Positions 49,211 through 59,041 of a DNA stretch of 64,000 bases are shown piece by piece; the stretch's first letter is position 1, and each line of letters opens with the position of its first letter. The notes beneath the pieces were generated by a model. It was not told the DNA's origin. It did not search any database and saw nothing but the letters and a program-made list of their open reading frames with translations. This stretch comes from Halorussus aquaticus (GTDB lineage Archaea; Halobacteriota; Halobacteria; Halobacteriales; Haladaptataceae), in the NCBI RefSeq assembly GCF_024218795.1, contig NZ_CP100400.1:2108001-2172000 (forward strand), given 5' to 3'. A program made the translations under genes and the position numbers.

Positions 49211-50716
49211 TCACCGATACCCCAAGTCGGCCAGTCGGCGCTCGACCGACCGGCTCGGAGAGTCCTCGTTCTCTCGGCGGGGCGAAGTCCTACTATCGCT
49301 CTCGCCCGGGAACGCGGGCAACGCGTCGCGGAGGTTGGACTCGACATCGGGCGGGAGTTCGACTGACTCCCCGTCGGGTACCGAGAACCCCTCCGCGTAG
49401 TCGTCGCCCCGGGACGCGATGAGTTTGTACCCGCGAGCGTAGGCGGCCTTCTTCTCGTAGCCGTAGCGCGCGCTCTCGACCAGCACGGTCCGGTCCTCGG
49501 GGACGCCGCTCAGTAAGGAGTCGCCGTCGGCCTCTTGGTCCGCTTCGGGGTCCCGGTCGAGTCCCGCGGCGTCGGCCAGCGTCGGGGCCACGTCCACCAG
49601 CGAGACCGGAGTTTGGTCGGACGACGAACGCTCCGCCTCGAAGGTCGCGGACGCGTCGAGACCCGAGACCCGGAGCGGGACCCGAGTCAGAACCTCGTAG
49701 GGCGCGCCGCCGTGGCCGACGCAGTAGGCCGGGCGGGAGTCGGCGAAGCGCCGGGCGGCGTGGTCGGCGCGCTCCCAGAACCCCTCGCCGTGGTCGCCGA
49801 CGACGACGAGTGCGACGTCGCCGGAGAGCAGGTCGGAGATACGGCGGTGGTAGGCCGCGAGGCGGTTGTCCACGTACTCGACCGCGGCCCGGTAGAGACG
49901 GCGGCGATGCTCGCGGTAGCGTTCCGCGGCGGGCGTGGTCTCGGTCACCGCCTCGTAGCGCCACTCGCGAATCCCCGGAATCGAGGCGTCCACGTCGTGG
50001 GCTTCCCAGTAGTCGGCGGGCGGGGCCACGGGTTCGTGGAGGTCCGCGAGGTGGAGATACGAGAGCGTTCGGCGGTCGCGCCGGGGTTCGAGCCATGGGA
50101 GGTGGTCGGCCAGCACTCGGTCGGCCGAGGCGTCCTCGCGGAGTCGGTGCGTCGAAAACCGGCCCGAGAGCGCGAGGAACGGGACGAGCATGCCGAACCC
50201 GGCGTAGGTGTCGTACCCCGCCCCGGCGAACCGCCCGGCGACCCCCGTCTCGTCGCTGGTCGGCGGGAGACCGATGACGTCGGCGACCGAATCCTCGAAG
50301 TCGTCGGTCCGCCGGACTGCGCCGTGGTTGTGGGGGTACTGCCCGGTCAACATGGACGTGACCGACGGGACGGTCCACGTCGCCGGGGCGATTGCGGTTC
50401 CTCCGACCAGCGAGTCGAGGAAGGGCGTCGGTGCGCCCAGCGAGTCAGACTCCGAGTCGGCCGCCGCCCCGGACCGTGAGTCGTCCGCCGACTCCGCAGG
50501 TGTTTTCTCCACTGCGTCGGCGCGGAGGGCGTCCACGACGACCACGACCACGTGGTCCGGGGCGTCGCCGGTCGGGCGCTCGGTCGGGAGCGACTGGGAT
50601 TGAAATCGGCGGTCGGCGCGTCGTTCCCGGTATCGGTCGGCCAGTCGGGGGTCGGCGTCGAGACCCGTCTCGGCGAGGCGGTCGAGGGCCGCGAGCGCGT
50701 CCGTTTGCCACGCCAT
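49211..50716 (-). CDS. alkaline phosphatase-superfamily (sulfatase-like) enzyme, second copy
   Basis: A 501-residue enzyme with VVVVVVDALRADAVE (about 56-70), WTVPSVTSMLTGQYPHNHG (about 110-128) and VVVGDHGEGFWERADHAARR (about 325-344) metal and nucleophile motifs. As in the copy at 38541, the sulfatase Cys position is Thr (T-V-P-S-V) and the Arg is absent. An acidic Ser/Asp insertion (about 75-95) separates the first motif from the second. The C-terminus VERRLADLGYR matches the first copy. It is divergent from a GT2 gene, which suggests they work on the same glycan. Confidence 0.82.
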   Translation of the reverse strand: MAWQTDALAALDRLAETGLDADPRLADRYRERRADRRFQSQSLPTERPTGDAPDHVVVVVVDALRADAVEKTPAESADDSRSGAAADSESDSLGAPTPFLDSLVGGTAIAPATWTVPSVTSMLTGQYPHNHGAVRRTDDFEDSVADVIGLPPTSDETGVAGRFAGAGYDTYAGFGMLVPFLALSGRFSTHRLREDASADRVLADHLPWLEPRRDRRTLSYLHLADLHEPVAPPADYWEAHDVDASIPGIREWRYEAVTETTPAAERYREHRRRLYRAAVEYVDNRLAAYHRRISDLLSGDVALVVVGDHGEGFWERADHAARRFADSRPAYCVGHGGAPYEVLTRVPLRVSGLDASATFEAERSSSDQTPVSLVDVAPTLADAAGLDRDPEADQEADGDSLLSGVPEDRTVLVESARYGYEKKAAYARGYKLIASRGDDYAEGFSVPDGESVELPPDVESNLRDALPAFPGESDSRTSPRRENEDSPSRSVERRLADLGYR

Positions 50717-50803
50717 ACTCCGAGGAGAGACGACGGAAACCGCCAAAGTAGTGGTGGCACAGCGGTTTAGTCGCTCTCGGTCGAACGCACTCCGGGGAGT
50801 TCG

Positions 50804-51721
50804 ATGGAGGGGGACGAGGAGACCGTCTCGGTCGTCGTGCCGACCTACTACCGCAACGACCGACTCCGGGCGGCGCTCGACAGCGTCGCCGACCAGACGT
50901 ACCGCCCGGTCGAGGTCGTCGTCGTGGACGGGTCCGGCGAGGCCCGCGCTCGCACGGTGGTCGAGACCTTCGACGCCGAGAATCCGGACCTCCACTGCAC
51001 CTACGTCGCGCAGGACCGCGACGAGGGACCGCAGGCCGCCAGAAGTCTGGGCGCGGAGCGAGCGACCGGCGGATACGTCCAGTTTCTGGACGACGACGAC
51101 CGACTCCTGCCCGAGAAGTTCGAGGCGCAAGTGCCGCGACTCGACGCCGACGACGGCGCAGGGGTCGTCTACTGCGGACTCCGGGACGAGGAGTGGGGCG
51201 AGATTCGGCCCGACGACCCCGTTCGGGGCGACGCGCTCGAACGCGCGCTCCGACTCGACACCTTTCCGGCCATCCCCTCCACGATGCTCGTGGACGCCGA
51301 CGTGTTGGCGGGGATGCTCCCGCTGGGCAACCGCCACGGCGCGGACGACTCCGGGATGAAAATCGAACTCGCGCGCCGGACGGACTTCGACTACGTGGAC
51401 CGCGTGCTGGTCGAACGCGGCAAGCCCGAGAACCCGCTCTCGTCGTCGTGGGCGCACGTCGAAGGCCGGAAACGCCTCGTGGAGAAGTACGCCGACCTCT
51501 ACGACCGGTTTCCGGCGGAGGTTCGCCGGACCGCGGTCCGCCAGACCTACTACCGACAGGGCCGCAAGCACTTGGAGGAGAACTACTGGTCGCCCGCCGC
51601 CGTGGCTTCGCTCGCTCGCGCGGCCTACCACACGCCCGAGGACCGCCCGGAGTACGTCGCGGACGCCGTCGCCTCGGTGTTCGGGAGACCCGGGATTCGG
51701 ATGGCCGACCGACTGAAATAG
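50804..51721 (+). CDS. glycosyltransferase family 2
   Basis: A 305-residue GT-A transferase: VSVVVPTYYRNDRLRAALDS (about 8-27), then VEVVVVDGSGEARAR and the DDDDRLLPEKFE metal-binding motif (about 94-105); GMKIELARRTDFDYVDRVLV provides the catalytic base region. The C-terminal helices are typical of surface-glycan GT2 proteins. The divergent spacer (87 bases) with the phosphatase-superfamily gene contains CGGTTTAGTCG as a TATA candidate. The reverse Htr gene follows convergently. Confidence 0.84.
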   Translation: MEGDEETVSVVVPTYYRNDRLRAALDSVADQTYRPVEVVVVDGSGEARARTVVETFDAENPDLHCTYVAQDRDEGPQAARSLGAERATGGYVQFLDDDDRLLPEKFEAQVPRLDADDGAGVVYCGLRDEEWGEIRPDDPVRGDALERALRLDTFPAIPSTMLVDADVLAGMLPLGNRHGADDSGMKIELARRTDFDYVDRVLVERGKPENPLSSSWAHVEGRKRLVEKYADLYDRFPAEVRRTAVRQTYYRQGRKHLEENYWSPAAVASLARAAYHTPEDRPEYVADAVASVFGRPGIRMADRLK

Positions 51722-51775
51722 CGGCTCGGTGCGACGGGCGTCGTGTGAGATAGGTCCGAAAGTCAGCGTCCGAGT

Positions 51776-54412
51776 CTACGTCGAGTCCGGCGACTCGATC
51801 GGTCGTTCGTCCCCGTCGTCACCGACCCCGTCGCCGCTTCCTTCCCGTTCCGGGTCTGACTCACCGTCCTCGTCTGCGTCGCCGCTTCCGTCTTCGCCGC
51901 CGGTATCCCCCGCGCCGTCCTCTCCTGCGTTGCCGTCGTCACCCGCATCGTCGTCACCCGCATCGTCGATTCCGTCGAGGACCGCCTCCGGGTCGTCGGG
52001 GTCCGCGGGGAGCGAGAGTCCCTCCACGGACTCGCTCGGCAGGTCGGTCTCGTCGGCGAGCGACCGCTCGGCGCTGGCGTCGGTCTCGAAGCGGTCGAGG
52101 GCCGCCGAGAGGCGTTCGGCCTGCTCGGTCAGGTCGTTGGCCGAGCGCGAGACCGCGGTGAGCGCCGCGGTCTGCTCCTCGGCGGCCGCCGCGACGTTCG
52201 ACGCCTCCGCGGTCGTCGCCTCGCTGACTCCGGCCACCTCGTCGAACATCGTGACCACTTCCTCGGTGGTGTCGGCCTGCTCCTCGGTCGCCTCGCTGAT
52301 GCTCTGGATGCCGGTGTTGGTCTCTTCGGCGTAGTCTGCGATCTCTTCGAGCGCCTCGACGGCGCGGGATATCGAGTCGGTGTGTTCGGATATCTGGTCG
52401 CTCGCCGACTGGACCTCCTCGCCGGTGCGCTCGGTCTGGGTCTTGATTCGGTCGAGTCGCCGTTCGATGTCCTCGGCCGCGATTTTGGCCTCCTCCGCGA
52501 GGTCCTTTATCTTGTTCGCCACCGCCGCGAACCCCTCGGGGTTGCCCCCGCCGGTGCTGGACCGCGACACCTCGATGCTGGCGTTCAGCGCGAGCATGTT
52601 CGTCTGGGTGGCAATCTCGCGGATGAACTCGATGAGTTCGTCCACCTCCGTCACTTCGTCTTCGAGTCGCTCTATCTGGGCGACCGCCTCGTCGGACTCG
52701 GTCTCTATCCGGTCGAGGCCCCGAATCGCGTCCCGCGCGGCCTCGCGGCCCTCGCGGCCGGTCTCGGCGGTCTCGGCCGCCAGTTCGGCGACCTGATTCG
52801 AGGAGGCGGCTATCTCCTCGGTCGTCGCCGACAGGCCGCCGAGTTCGTCCGCGACGGTCTGCAACTGCTCGTTCTGGCTGTCGGCGCCCGCCGAAATCTC
52901 CTGAATCGAGTCGGTGACCTGCTCGCTCGCCGAGTACACCTCCTCGGAGGAGGCGGTCACGACCTCGCTGGCGGTGGCGACCTCGTCGGCGAACGCGTTG
53001 AGGTCGGCCATCGTCGCCTCGATGTCGGCCATCATCTCGTTGAACGCCTCGGCGATGGCCGTCATCGCCTCGTTGTCGCTCTCGGGGTCCAACCGCCGGG
53101 TGAGGTCGCCGTCGGCGCACTCCGCCATCACGCCGTGGTACTCGTCGGCCTTGCGTTCGAGGTGGCGGTTGAGTCGCTCGGTGGTCTCTATCTGGTCGCG
53201 CAACTCGTCGCGCATGCTGGCGAACGCGGCGTAGAGTCGGCCGAACTCGTCCCCGCGCTGGGTTTCGAGGCTCACGTCGAGTTCGCCCTGCTCCATCCGC
53301 TCACTCCGCTCGCGGAGGTCGGCCAGCGGTCGGACCGTCCGACGCCCGAGGACCAGACCGACGCCCAGCAGCGAGAGCAGAGTCGCGCCGACGAGCAGGC
53401 CGATGTCCCGGCCGACCGCCGTGCTCAGCGCGTACGCCTCCTGCTTGCGAATCACCGTCGCCGCGACCCAGTCGGTGCCCTCGACGGGCGAGTAGGCCAG
53501 CACGTAGTCCCCGCGCTCCTGCACCGCGACCGGCGAGGTCCCGGAGTCGTCGGTGGTCTCGGCGGTCGCGGACCCGTCACCGTTCGTTTCCGAGAGGCCG
53601 CCGGTCCCGGCCAGCACGGCCGAGGAGGAGACGTCGGTCGCACCGCTCTTCAGCACGGTCTCGCCGTCCGCGTCCACTATCAGCGTCGTCTGGTTCGTCG
53701 CCGGTTGGTGGAGTTGGCGAACCCTGTCGTCGATGCCACCGGCCACGACCAGATACGTGCCGTCGGCACCCGCGACGGGACTGGCGACCGCCACGAACTC
53801 GTGGTCGTCCGTGTCCCTCGGCGAGTTCTCGTCGGTCCGCGTCGCCTTCGAGACGTAGGCGTGGGAGGTCCACACGTCGTCCTCGCTCTCGAACGACGAC
53901 GCGACCGACGCGTTCGACCACGGCACCTCCACGCGGTCGAGCGACCGGCCTTCGACGTTCTGCTCCGTACTGGCGGTGACGACGCCGCGCTCGGCGTCCA
54001 CCAGATACATCGCCCGCACCCCGTTCGACGACCGGTTCGCGGCCGCCTCCAGTCGCCGCCGTTGCTCGGTCCGGTTGCCCGTCGCGAGCGACCGCTGGGC
54101 AGACAGCGTCCGAGTCTGCGTTCGGAGTCCCGCTATCCGGTCGCTCAGGGCGTCGGCCTGTAGCGTCACCGTGGACTCGACCTGCGCCGTCGCCTCGTCG
54201 CGGGCCGCGTTCCTCGCGTCCACGTACGTCGTCGCCCCGGCCGCGCCGACGACGAGAATTATCAGCGTCATCGAGAGGGTGAACTTGACCGCGTAGCGCC
54301 GCCGAACCGCCGCTGGCGTCACCGCGGCGACGAACCGACTCCACAGCGAGCGACCGCCCGAGTTCGGGGATTTCGGGTCGGGTGTCGCCCCGCTGTTACG
54401 TTCATCGTCCAT
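51776..54412 (-). CDS. halobacterial transducer protein (methyl-accepting), Cache-HAMP-MA
   Basis: An 878-residue membrane chemoreceptor. TM1 is about 44-64, then a dCache-like extracellular domain (about 65-335; GVRAMYLVDAERGVVTAST, DGTYLVVAGGIDD), TM2 about 337-357, HAMP (about 360-412; VRPLADLRERSERMEQGEL) and a second HAMP-like unit (DLTRRLDPESDNEAM). The cytoplasmic coiled coil turns at IREIATQTNMLALNASIEVSR (about 595-615), the CheA/CheW tip. After about 790 comes a tail of Asp, Gly, Glu and Ser ending PIESPDST, much longer than usual. Ligand unknown. An AT-rich promoter precedes the start. Confidence 0.93.
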   Translation of the reverse strand: MDDERNSGATPDPKSPNSGGRSLWSRFVAAVTPAAVRRRYAVKFTLSMTLIILVVGAAGATTYVDARNAARDEATAQVESTVTLQADALSDRIAGLRTQTRTLSAQRSLATGNRTEQRRRLEAAANRSSNGVRAMYLVDAERGVVTASTEQNVEGRSLDRVEVPWSNASVASSFESEDDVWTSHAYVSKATRTDENSPRDTDDHEFVAVASPVAGADGTYLVVAGGIDDRVRQLHQPATNQTTLIVDADGETVLKSGATDVSSSAVLAGTGGLSETNGDGSATAETTDDSGTSPVAVQERGDYVLAYSPVEGTDWVAATVIRKQEAYALSTAVGRDIGLLVGATLLSLLGVGLVLGRRTVRPLADLRERSERMEQGELDVSLETQRGDEFGRLYAAFASMRDELRDQIETTERLNRHLERKADEYHGVMAECADGDLTRRLDPESDNEAMTAIAEAFNEMMADIEATMADLNAFADEVATASEVVTASSEEVYSASEQVTDSIQEISAGADSQNEQLQTVADELGGLSATTEEIAASSNQVAELAAETAETGREGREAARDAIRGLDRIETESDEAVAQIERLEDEVTEVDELIEFIREIATQTNMLALNASIEVSRSSTGGGNPEGFAAVANKIKDLAEEAKIAAEDIERRLDRIKTQTERTGEEVQSASDQISEHTDSISRAVEALEEIADYAEETNTGIQSISEATEEQADTTEEVVTMFDEVAGVSEATTAEASNVAAAAEEQTAALTAVSRSANDLTEQAERLSAALDRFETDASAERSLADETDLPSESVEGLSLPADPDDPEAVLDGIDDAGDDDAGDDGNAGEDGAGDTGGEDGSGDADEDGESDPEREGSGDGVGDDGDERPIESPDST

Positions 54413-54821
54413 GTACGTGTTCGTCTTTCCGATAGTCCCTGTATAAATCTAATTGCCGCTTAATTATCTAAAATTTCGAGAGGGTAGTCGGCGGGTCGTC
54501 CGTCTGTCGGTTCCTGACGGCGACTTCCGCGTCTCCGTCACGCGGCAGTCTCGGAATAATTCGTTCTCCGCGCGCCGACGGACGTCCCTGTCAGCAGGGC
54601 GTCAGTAGCGACTCTAGGTCGTATTCCTGATAGCTCCTCGTCTCACGTCTTCGCACGCAGTTGTAACTGTCCTCGGGACCGATTGCGCGGCCAACGCCGT
54701 ATTAACTCCTCCCAACGCCGGAGTCCGTCCCCCAGACGAGGAGGTACGGACCTCACCGAACGCTGGCGACCCGCTCGCCGGAACACGGTCTCTTTAGACG
54801 GTCGGCGTTCAACTCGGGCAC
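54413..54821. other. 409-base spacer between Htr and aminotransferase genes
   Basis: The part next to htr (54425-54475) is AT-rich (TATAAATCTAATTGCC, TTAATTATCTAAAATTTC on the plus strand) and provides its promoter in the minus direction. A second AT-richer motif CGTATTAACTCC (about 54698-54709) may serve the forward gene. No further gene or RNA is recognisable. Confidence 0.5.
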
Positions 54822-55910
54822 ATGGACGACCGCGACGAACTGCTGATGACGCCCGGGCCGACCGCCGTCCCGCCGGACGTGCGCGAGGCGATGAGTCGCC
54901 AGCTAATCAACCCCGACGTGGAGGCCGAGTTCTCGTCGGTCTACCGCGGTCTGCTGGAGAAACTGGCGACCGTCTACGACACCGACGACGACGTCCTCGT
55001 GCTGAGCGGCGAGGGGATGCTCGGACTGGAGGCCAGCGTCGCCTCGCTGGTCGAACCCGGCGACGAGGTGCTGTGTCTAGCGAACGGCATCTTCGGCGAG
55101 GGGTTCGCGGACTTCGTGGAGATGCACGGCGGGGAGGCCGTGGTCCACGACGTGCCGTCCGATTCCGGGTTCGACGCCGACGAAGTGGCGGACATCGTCG
55201 AGGACCGCGACTTCGCCGCCGCGACGATGGTCCACTGCGAGACGCCGACCGGCGTCCTGAACGACCTCGACGAGGTGCTGGCGACGTTGCAGGACGCGGG
55301 CGTTCTGACCGTCGTCGACGCCGTCTCGTCGCTCGGCGGGACTCCGGTCCCCACCGACCGCATCGACGTGTGTCTGGGGGCGTCACAGAAGTGTCTGAGT
55401 TCCCCGCCGGGACTGACGACGCTGTCGGTCAGCGACCGGGCGTGGGCGACGGTCGAGGAGACCGAGCAGGACACCTTCTACACCAGTCTCGCGCCGTGGC
55501 AGGACGTGGAACTGCCCGAGGACGAACCGCCCCACCTGCCGTACACGCACGCGATTTCGAACCTCTACGCGCTGGAGGCGTCGCTGGACCGACTGCTCGA
55601 CGAGGGCGTCGAGAACGTCTACGACCGCCACGAGGAGGTCGCTCGCCAGTGCCGCGAGCGCGGTCGGGACCTCGGACTCGAACCGTTCGCCGAATCGGAA
55701 TCACTCTGTTCGCCGACCGTGACTGCGTTCCGAACCGAAGGGCGGGCGAAAGAGTTCCAGCACCGCCTCGAAACCGACCACGATATCGTGGTCGCGACCG
55801 GTCTCGGCGAGTTGGCGGACGACGTACTCCGGGTCGGTCACATGGGCTACAACGCCGACGCAGAGCGCGTCGAGCGCACGATGGACGCGCTCGCCGACGT
55901 TCTCGACTGA
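54822..55910 (+). CDS. class V aminotransferase (serine-pyruvate / alanine-glyoxylate type)
   Basis: A 362-residue PLP enzyme of the SPT/AGT group. LLMTPGPTAVPPDVREAM is the family N-terminus, the PLP ring stacking and binding part lies in VVDAVSSLGGTPV (about 165-177), and the Schiff-base Lys is K190 in GASQKCLSSPPGL. The C-terminal RVGHMGYNADAERVERTM matches archaeal members. Substrates may be serine, alanine, glyoxylate or phosphonates; context is silent. The start at 54822 follows a short leader with no competing ATG. Confidence 0.9.
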   Translation: MDDRDELLMTPGPTAVPPDVREAMSRQLINPDVEAEFSSVYRGLLEKLATVYDTDDDVLVLSGEGMLGLEASVASLVEPGDEVLCLANGIFGEGFADFVEMHGGEAVVHDVPSDSGFDADEVADIVEDRDFAAATMVHCETPTGVLNDLDEVLATLQDAGVLTVVDAVSSLGGTPVPTDRIDVCLGASQKCLSSPPGLTTLSVSDRAWATVEETEQDTFYTSLAPWQDVELPEDEPPHLPYTHAISNLYALEASLDRLLDEGVENVYDRHEEVARQCRERGRDLGLEPFAESESLCSPTVTAFRTEGRAKEFQHRLETDHDIVVATGLGELADDVLRVGHMGYNADAERVERTMDALADVLD

Positions 55911-55956
55911 GCGCAATCTCGACTGAGCGCGAGTTCGTCGCTCGTCGTTCGCGCGT

Positions 55957-56691
55957 TCAGACGAACAGCAGGACGGCCGCGTAGACTGCCGCCCCGCCGC
56001 CGAACGCCCAGAAGTTGCTCTGGCGCTCCTCGGGGAGTTCCTCCTTGACGACGTTGAGGATGACGCTGCCAGCGAGGAGCGCGAACAGGGCCGACACCGC
56101 CGCCGCCGTGACCGTGGTCGCTATCCCGACGACGGTCCCCGCGAGGACGCCACCGGCGAGCAGCCACCGACCCGTGTCGTCGTAGGCGTCGTGGTGGTGG
56201 TTGCGGAGTCCGTGGTCGTTCACGGCGAAGTGCAGCGCCATGGCGACGACGAAGAGCGCGAGACTCGCCGGTCCGCCCTCGGTTCGGTGGACGAGCAGAT
56301 AGCCGACGAGGACGTTGTACGCCGTGAACGACCCGACGTGAACCCAGAAGACGCCCGCAGAGGTTTCGGTCCGCTCACCGCCGACGGTCTCGGGACTCCG
56401 GGACTGCTGGGCGAGGCGTTCCAGTCCGTAGAACGCCGCGAACCCCGCCAGCGCGAGGAGGTAGACGTGACGTTCGAGGAACGCGAACGCCGTCTCCTCG
56501 AACGCCCGCTGGTGCTCGCCCAACTCCGGGAGGACGTGGACGAACACGTAGGCCACCGAGACGCCGCCCGCCCACGAGAGCCAGTAGCTCCGTGGGACGG
56601 CCCGGAAGTGGAGGCGACCGGCGAACAGGTGGACGACCGCCAGCGCCGCGCTGAGCGACCCGACCAGTATCGAGGAGAGTACCTCGGCCAC
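55957..56691 (-). CDS. ZIP-like membrane protein
   Basis: A 244-residue protein with seven to eight hydrophobic segments. Its pattern recalls ZIP divalent-metal transporters: VFVHVLPELGEHQ near TM2-3, ALHFAVNDHGLRNHHHD (His-rich loop; about 155-171) and a C-terminal LLAGSVILNVVKEELPEE (about 205-222), the ZIP TM5-like H/E segment. The level of similarity is moderate, so it could be a distant ZIP relative without transport activity. It is transcribed away from the ribosomal operon and converges on the aminotransferase. Confidence 0.6.
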   Translation of the reverse strand: MAEVLSSILVGSLSAALAVVHLFAGRLHFRAVPRSYWLSWAGGVSVAYVFVHVLPELGEHQRAFEETAFAFLERHVYLLALAGFAAFYGLERLAQQSRSPETVGGERTETSAGVFWVHVGSFTAYNVLVGYLLVHRTEGGPASLALFVVAMALHFAVNDHGLRNHHHDAYDDTGRWLLAGGVLAGTVVGIATTVTAAAVSALFALLAGSVILNVVKEELPEERQSNFWAFGGGAAVYAAVLLFV

Positions 56692-56739
56692 ACGCTGTCT
56701 TCGGTGACGGCGTGGTAACGAGTTACGGCCCGATTCGCC

Positions 56740-56846
56740 ACTGCTTCGACGGGTTTAAGTTCCAGATGACCCTTCTTCCGGAACGAGACAGGCCTAGCCT
56801 GTTTCACTGACCCGTAGGAGCGTCCTGCGTACTACGGAGGTGAACA
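56740..56846 (+). promoter_or_regulatory. promoter and structured leader of the uL1 operon
   Basis: GTTTAAGTT (about 56753-56761) provides the TATA-like element. The leader then contains a 9-bp hairpin GAGACAGGC-CTA-GCCTGTTTC (56785-56805, one G-U) and a second hairpin CCGTAG...CTACGG (56812-56837) whose right arm abuts the GGAGGTGA ribosome site (56836-56843). Haloarchaeal and methanogen L1 autoregulate by binding their own message; these elements could be that target. Confidence 0.6.
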
Positions 56847-57485
56847 ATGGCAGATCAGGAGATAGAGCAAGCAGTCTCTCGCGCACTCGAGGACTCCCCA
56901 GAGCGGAACTTCCGCGAAACGGTAGACCTCGCGATTAACTTGCGCGACCTCGATTTGAACGAGCCGTCGAACCGTGTAGACGAAAGTGTCGTCCTTCCTG
57001 CCGGAACCGGACAGGAGACGAAAATCGTCGTGTTCGCGGAGGGCGAGACCGCCCTGCGCGCAGAAGACGTCGCCGACGAAGTCTTCGATGGAGACGACCT
57101 CGAAGACCTCGGTGACGACGACGACGAAGCGAAGGACCTCGCCGACGAGACCGACTTCTTCATCGCGGAAGCGTCGCTGATGCAAGACATCGGTCGGTAC
57201 CTCGGTACCATCCTCGGCCCGCGAGGGAAGATGCCCGAACCGCTCCAGCCCGACGACGACGTCGTCGAGACCGTCAATCGGATGAAGAACGTGGTTCAGC
57301 TTCGGAGCGGCGACCGGCGAACCTTCCACACCCGCGTCGGCGCGGAGGACATGAGCGCGGAGGAGATTTCCGACAACATCGACGTCATTCTCCGACGCCT
57401 CGAAGCGAACTTGGAGAAGGGTCCACTCAACATCGACACCATCTACGTGAAGACGACGATGGGCCCCTCCGTGGAGGTAGCCTAA
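56847..57485 (+). CDS. rpl1: large-subunit ribosomal protein uL1 (L1)
   Basis: A 212-residue ribosomal protein of the L1 stalk. [21 protein letters not shown] and [24 protein letters not shown] at the N-terminus, [20 protein letters not shown] (about 115-134), the L1 signature, and [15 protein letters not shown] at the end are visible. It starts the uL1-uL10-P1 operon with a strong ribosome site. The protein probably represses its own operon through the leader. The following gene starts two bases after the stop. Confidence 0.98.
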   Translation: MADQEIEQAVSRALEDSPERNFRETVDLAINLRDLDLNEPSNRVDESVVLPAGTGQETKIVVFAEGETALRAEDVADEVFDGDDLEDLGDDDDEAKDLADETDFFIAEASLMQDIGRYLGTILGPRGKMPEPLQPDDDVVETVNRMKNVVQLRSGDRRTFHTRVGAEDMSAEEISDNIDVILRRLEANLEKGPLNIDTIYVKTTMGPSVEVA

Positions 57486-57486
57486 G

Positions 57487-58533
57487 ATGTCAGCCGAAGC
57501 CGAACGCAAGACGGAGACCATACCCCAGTGGAAGCAAGAGGAGGTCGACGACATCGTGGACCTGCTCGAAGGGTACAGCAGCGTCGGCATCGTCAAGGTT
57601 GCGGGCATTCCGTCCAAGCAGTTGCAGACGATGCGCCGCAACCTTCACGGGAGCGCCGAACTCCGCATCAGCCGGAACACGCTCGTCAACCGCGCCCTCG
57701 ACGAAGTGAACGAGGGTATCGAAGAGCTGAAGCAGTACGTCTCCGGCGAAGTCGGACTCATCGGCACGAACGACAACCCCTTCGGACTGTACAAACAGCT
57801 CGAAGCGTCGAAGAGTCCGGCCCCGATCAGCGCGGGCGAAGTCGCGCCCAACGACATCCTCATCCCCGAGGGTGACACGGGCGTCGACCCGGGTCCGTTC
57901 GTGGGCGAACTCCAGAGCATCGGCGCGTCGGCGCGCATCATGGAAGGGTCCATCCACGTCACCGAGGACAGCGTCGTCGCCGAGGAAGGCGACGAGGTGT
58001 CCGAGGAACTGGCCAACGTCCTCGCGGAACTCGGCATGGAGCCGAAGGAAGTGGGACTGGACCTCCAAGGCGTGTTCTCCGACGGCGTCCTCTTCGAGGC
58101 CGACGAACTGGCCATCGACGTCGAGGAGTACCGCGCGGACATCGAGTCCGCCGCGGCCCGCGCTCGGAACCTCTCGGTCAACGCGACCTACCCGACTGCC
58201 CAGACCGCGCCGACGCTCGTCCAGAAGGCCGAGGGCGAGGCCAAGAGCCTCGGCCTGCAGGCCGAAATCGAGAGTCCGGACGTCGTGCCGGACCTCGTGA
58301 GCAAGGCCGACGGACAGCTTCGCGCGCTCGCTGCGCAGATTGACGACGAGGAGGCCCTGCCCGAGGAACTCTCCGACGTGGAGGCTCCCGCCGCAGGCGC
58401 CGCCGACGAAGAATCGACTGACGAAGACACCGAATCCGAACCCGAGGACGAGGCCGACGCCGAAGAAGACGAAGCCGACGACGACGATGACGACGAAGGC
58501 GACGGTGACGCTCTCGGTGCGATGTTCGGATAA
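57487..58533 (+). CDS. rpl10: large-subunit ribosomal protein uL10 (P0)
   Basis: A 348-residue stalk base protein. [24 protein letters not shown] (about 13-36) starts the rRNA-binding domain, followed by [27 protein letters not shown]; a helical spine binds P1 dimers ([20 protein letters not shown]... region) and the acidic Glu/Asp tail ends in the archaeal stalk motif DALGAMFG, which binds translation GTPases. It is second in the operon and flanked by 24 bases to the P1 gene. Confidence 0.98.
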   Translation: MSAEAERKTETIPQWKQEEVDDIVDLLEGYSSVGIVKVAGIPSKQLQTMRRNLHGSAELRISRNTLVNRALDEVNEGIEELKQYVSGEVGLIGTNDNPFGLYKQLEASKSPAPISAGEVAPNDILIPEGDTGVDPGPFVGELQSIGASARIMEGSIHVTEDSVVAEEGDEVSEELANVLAELGMEPKEVGLDLQGVFSDGVLFEADELAIDVEEYRADIESAAARARNLSVNATYPTAQTAPTLVQKAEGEAKSLGLQAEIESPDVVPDLVSKADGQLRALAAQIDDEEALPEELSDVEAPAAGAADEESTDEDTESEPEDEADAEEDEADDDDDDEGDGDALGAMFG

Positions 58534-58557
58534 CCAACTTCCCAAAAACTACTACCC

Positions 58558-58902
58558 ATGGAATACGTTTACGCTGCACTCATCCTGAACGAATCGGGCA
58601 AAGAGATCAACGAAGACAACCTCACCAACGTGCTCGACGCTGCTGGCGTCGACGTCGAGGAATCCCGCGTCAAGGCGCTCGTCGCCGCGCTGGAGGACGT
58701 CGACATCGACGACGCCGTCGAGCAGGCCGCGGCCGTGCCCGCCGGCGGTGCCGCCGCGGGTGGCGCTGCCGCAGAGGGCGGTGCCGAGGAAGCCGAGGAA
58801 GAGGAAGCCGCCGAGGAAGAAGAGGAAGCCGCCGAGGAAGACGAGGGCGACGACGAGGACGACGAGGCCAGCGGCGAGGGTCTCGGCGAACTCTTCGGGT
58901 AA
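58558..58902 (+). CDS. rpl12: acidic ribosomal stalk protein P1 (archaeal L12)
   Basis: A 114-residue stalk protein: [22 protein letters not shown] at the N-terminal dimerisation domain, [20 protein letters not shown], an Ala/Gly hinge ([14 protein letters not shown]), then an acidic tail of Glu/Ala ending GLGELFG, the EF-binding motif shared with uL10. Last gene of the operon. Confidence 0.98.
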   Translation: MEYVYAALILNESGKEINEDNLTNVLDAAGVDVEESRVKALVAALEDVDIDDAVEQAAAVPAGGAAAGGAAAEGGAEEAEEEEAAEEEEEAAEEDEGDDEDDEASGEGLGELFG

Positions 58903-58917
58903 GCCGTCTCGACTTCT

Positions 58918-58946
58918 CGGAACTCGATTTCACGGAACTCGATTTC
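58918..58946. repeat. tandem 15-base repeat after the P1 gene
   Basis: CGGAACTCGATTTCA (58918-58932) is followed by a second CGGAACTCGATTTC (58933-58946) and a T-rich GATTTCTTTCG. This is the best candidate for the end of the ribosomal operon transcript. Confidence 0.5.
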
Positions 58947-59041
58947 TTTCGCGCTCAGTTCGGGTAGCGGTAGCCATGGAAGCGGTCGCGACGCCCCCGA
59001 CGGTGGGTCACCCGCGAGCGACGAGTACGGACGAACGGCAC

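Noticed and set aside
52382-54163. A 593-codon forward open frame opposite the transducer gene.
   Set aside because: Antisense shadow of the Htr coding region; its sequence is Arg/Leu/Val/Gly-biased without a recognisable fold.
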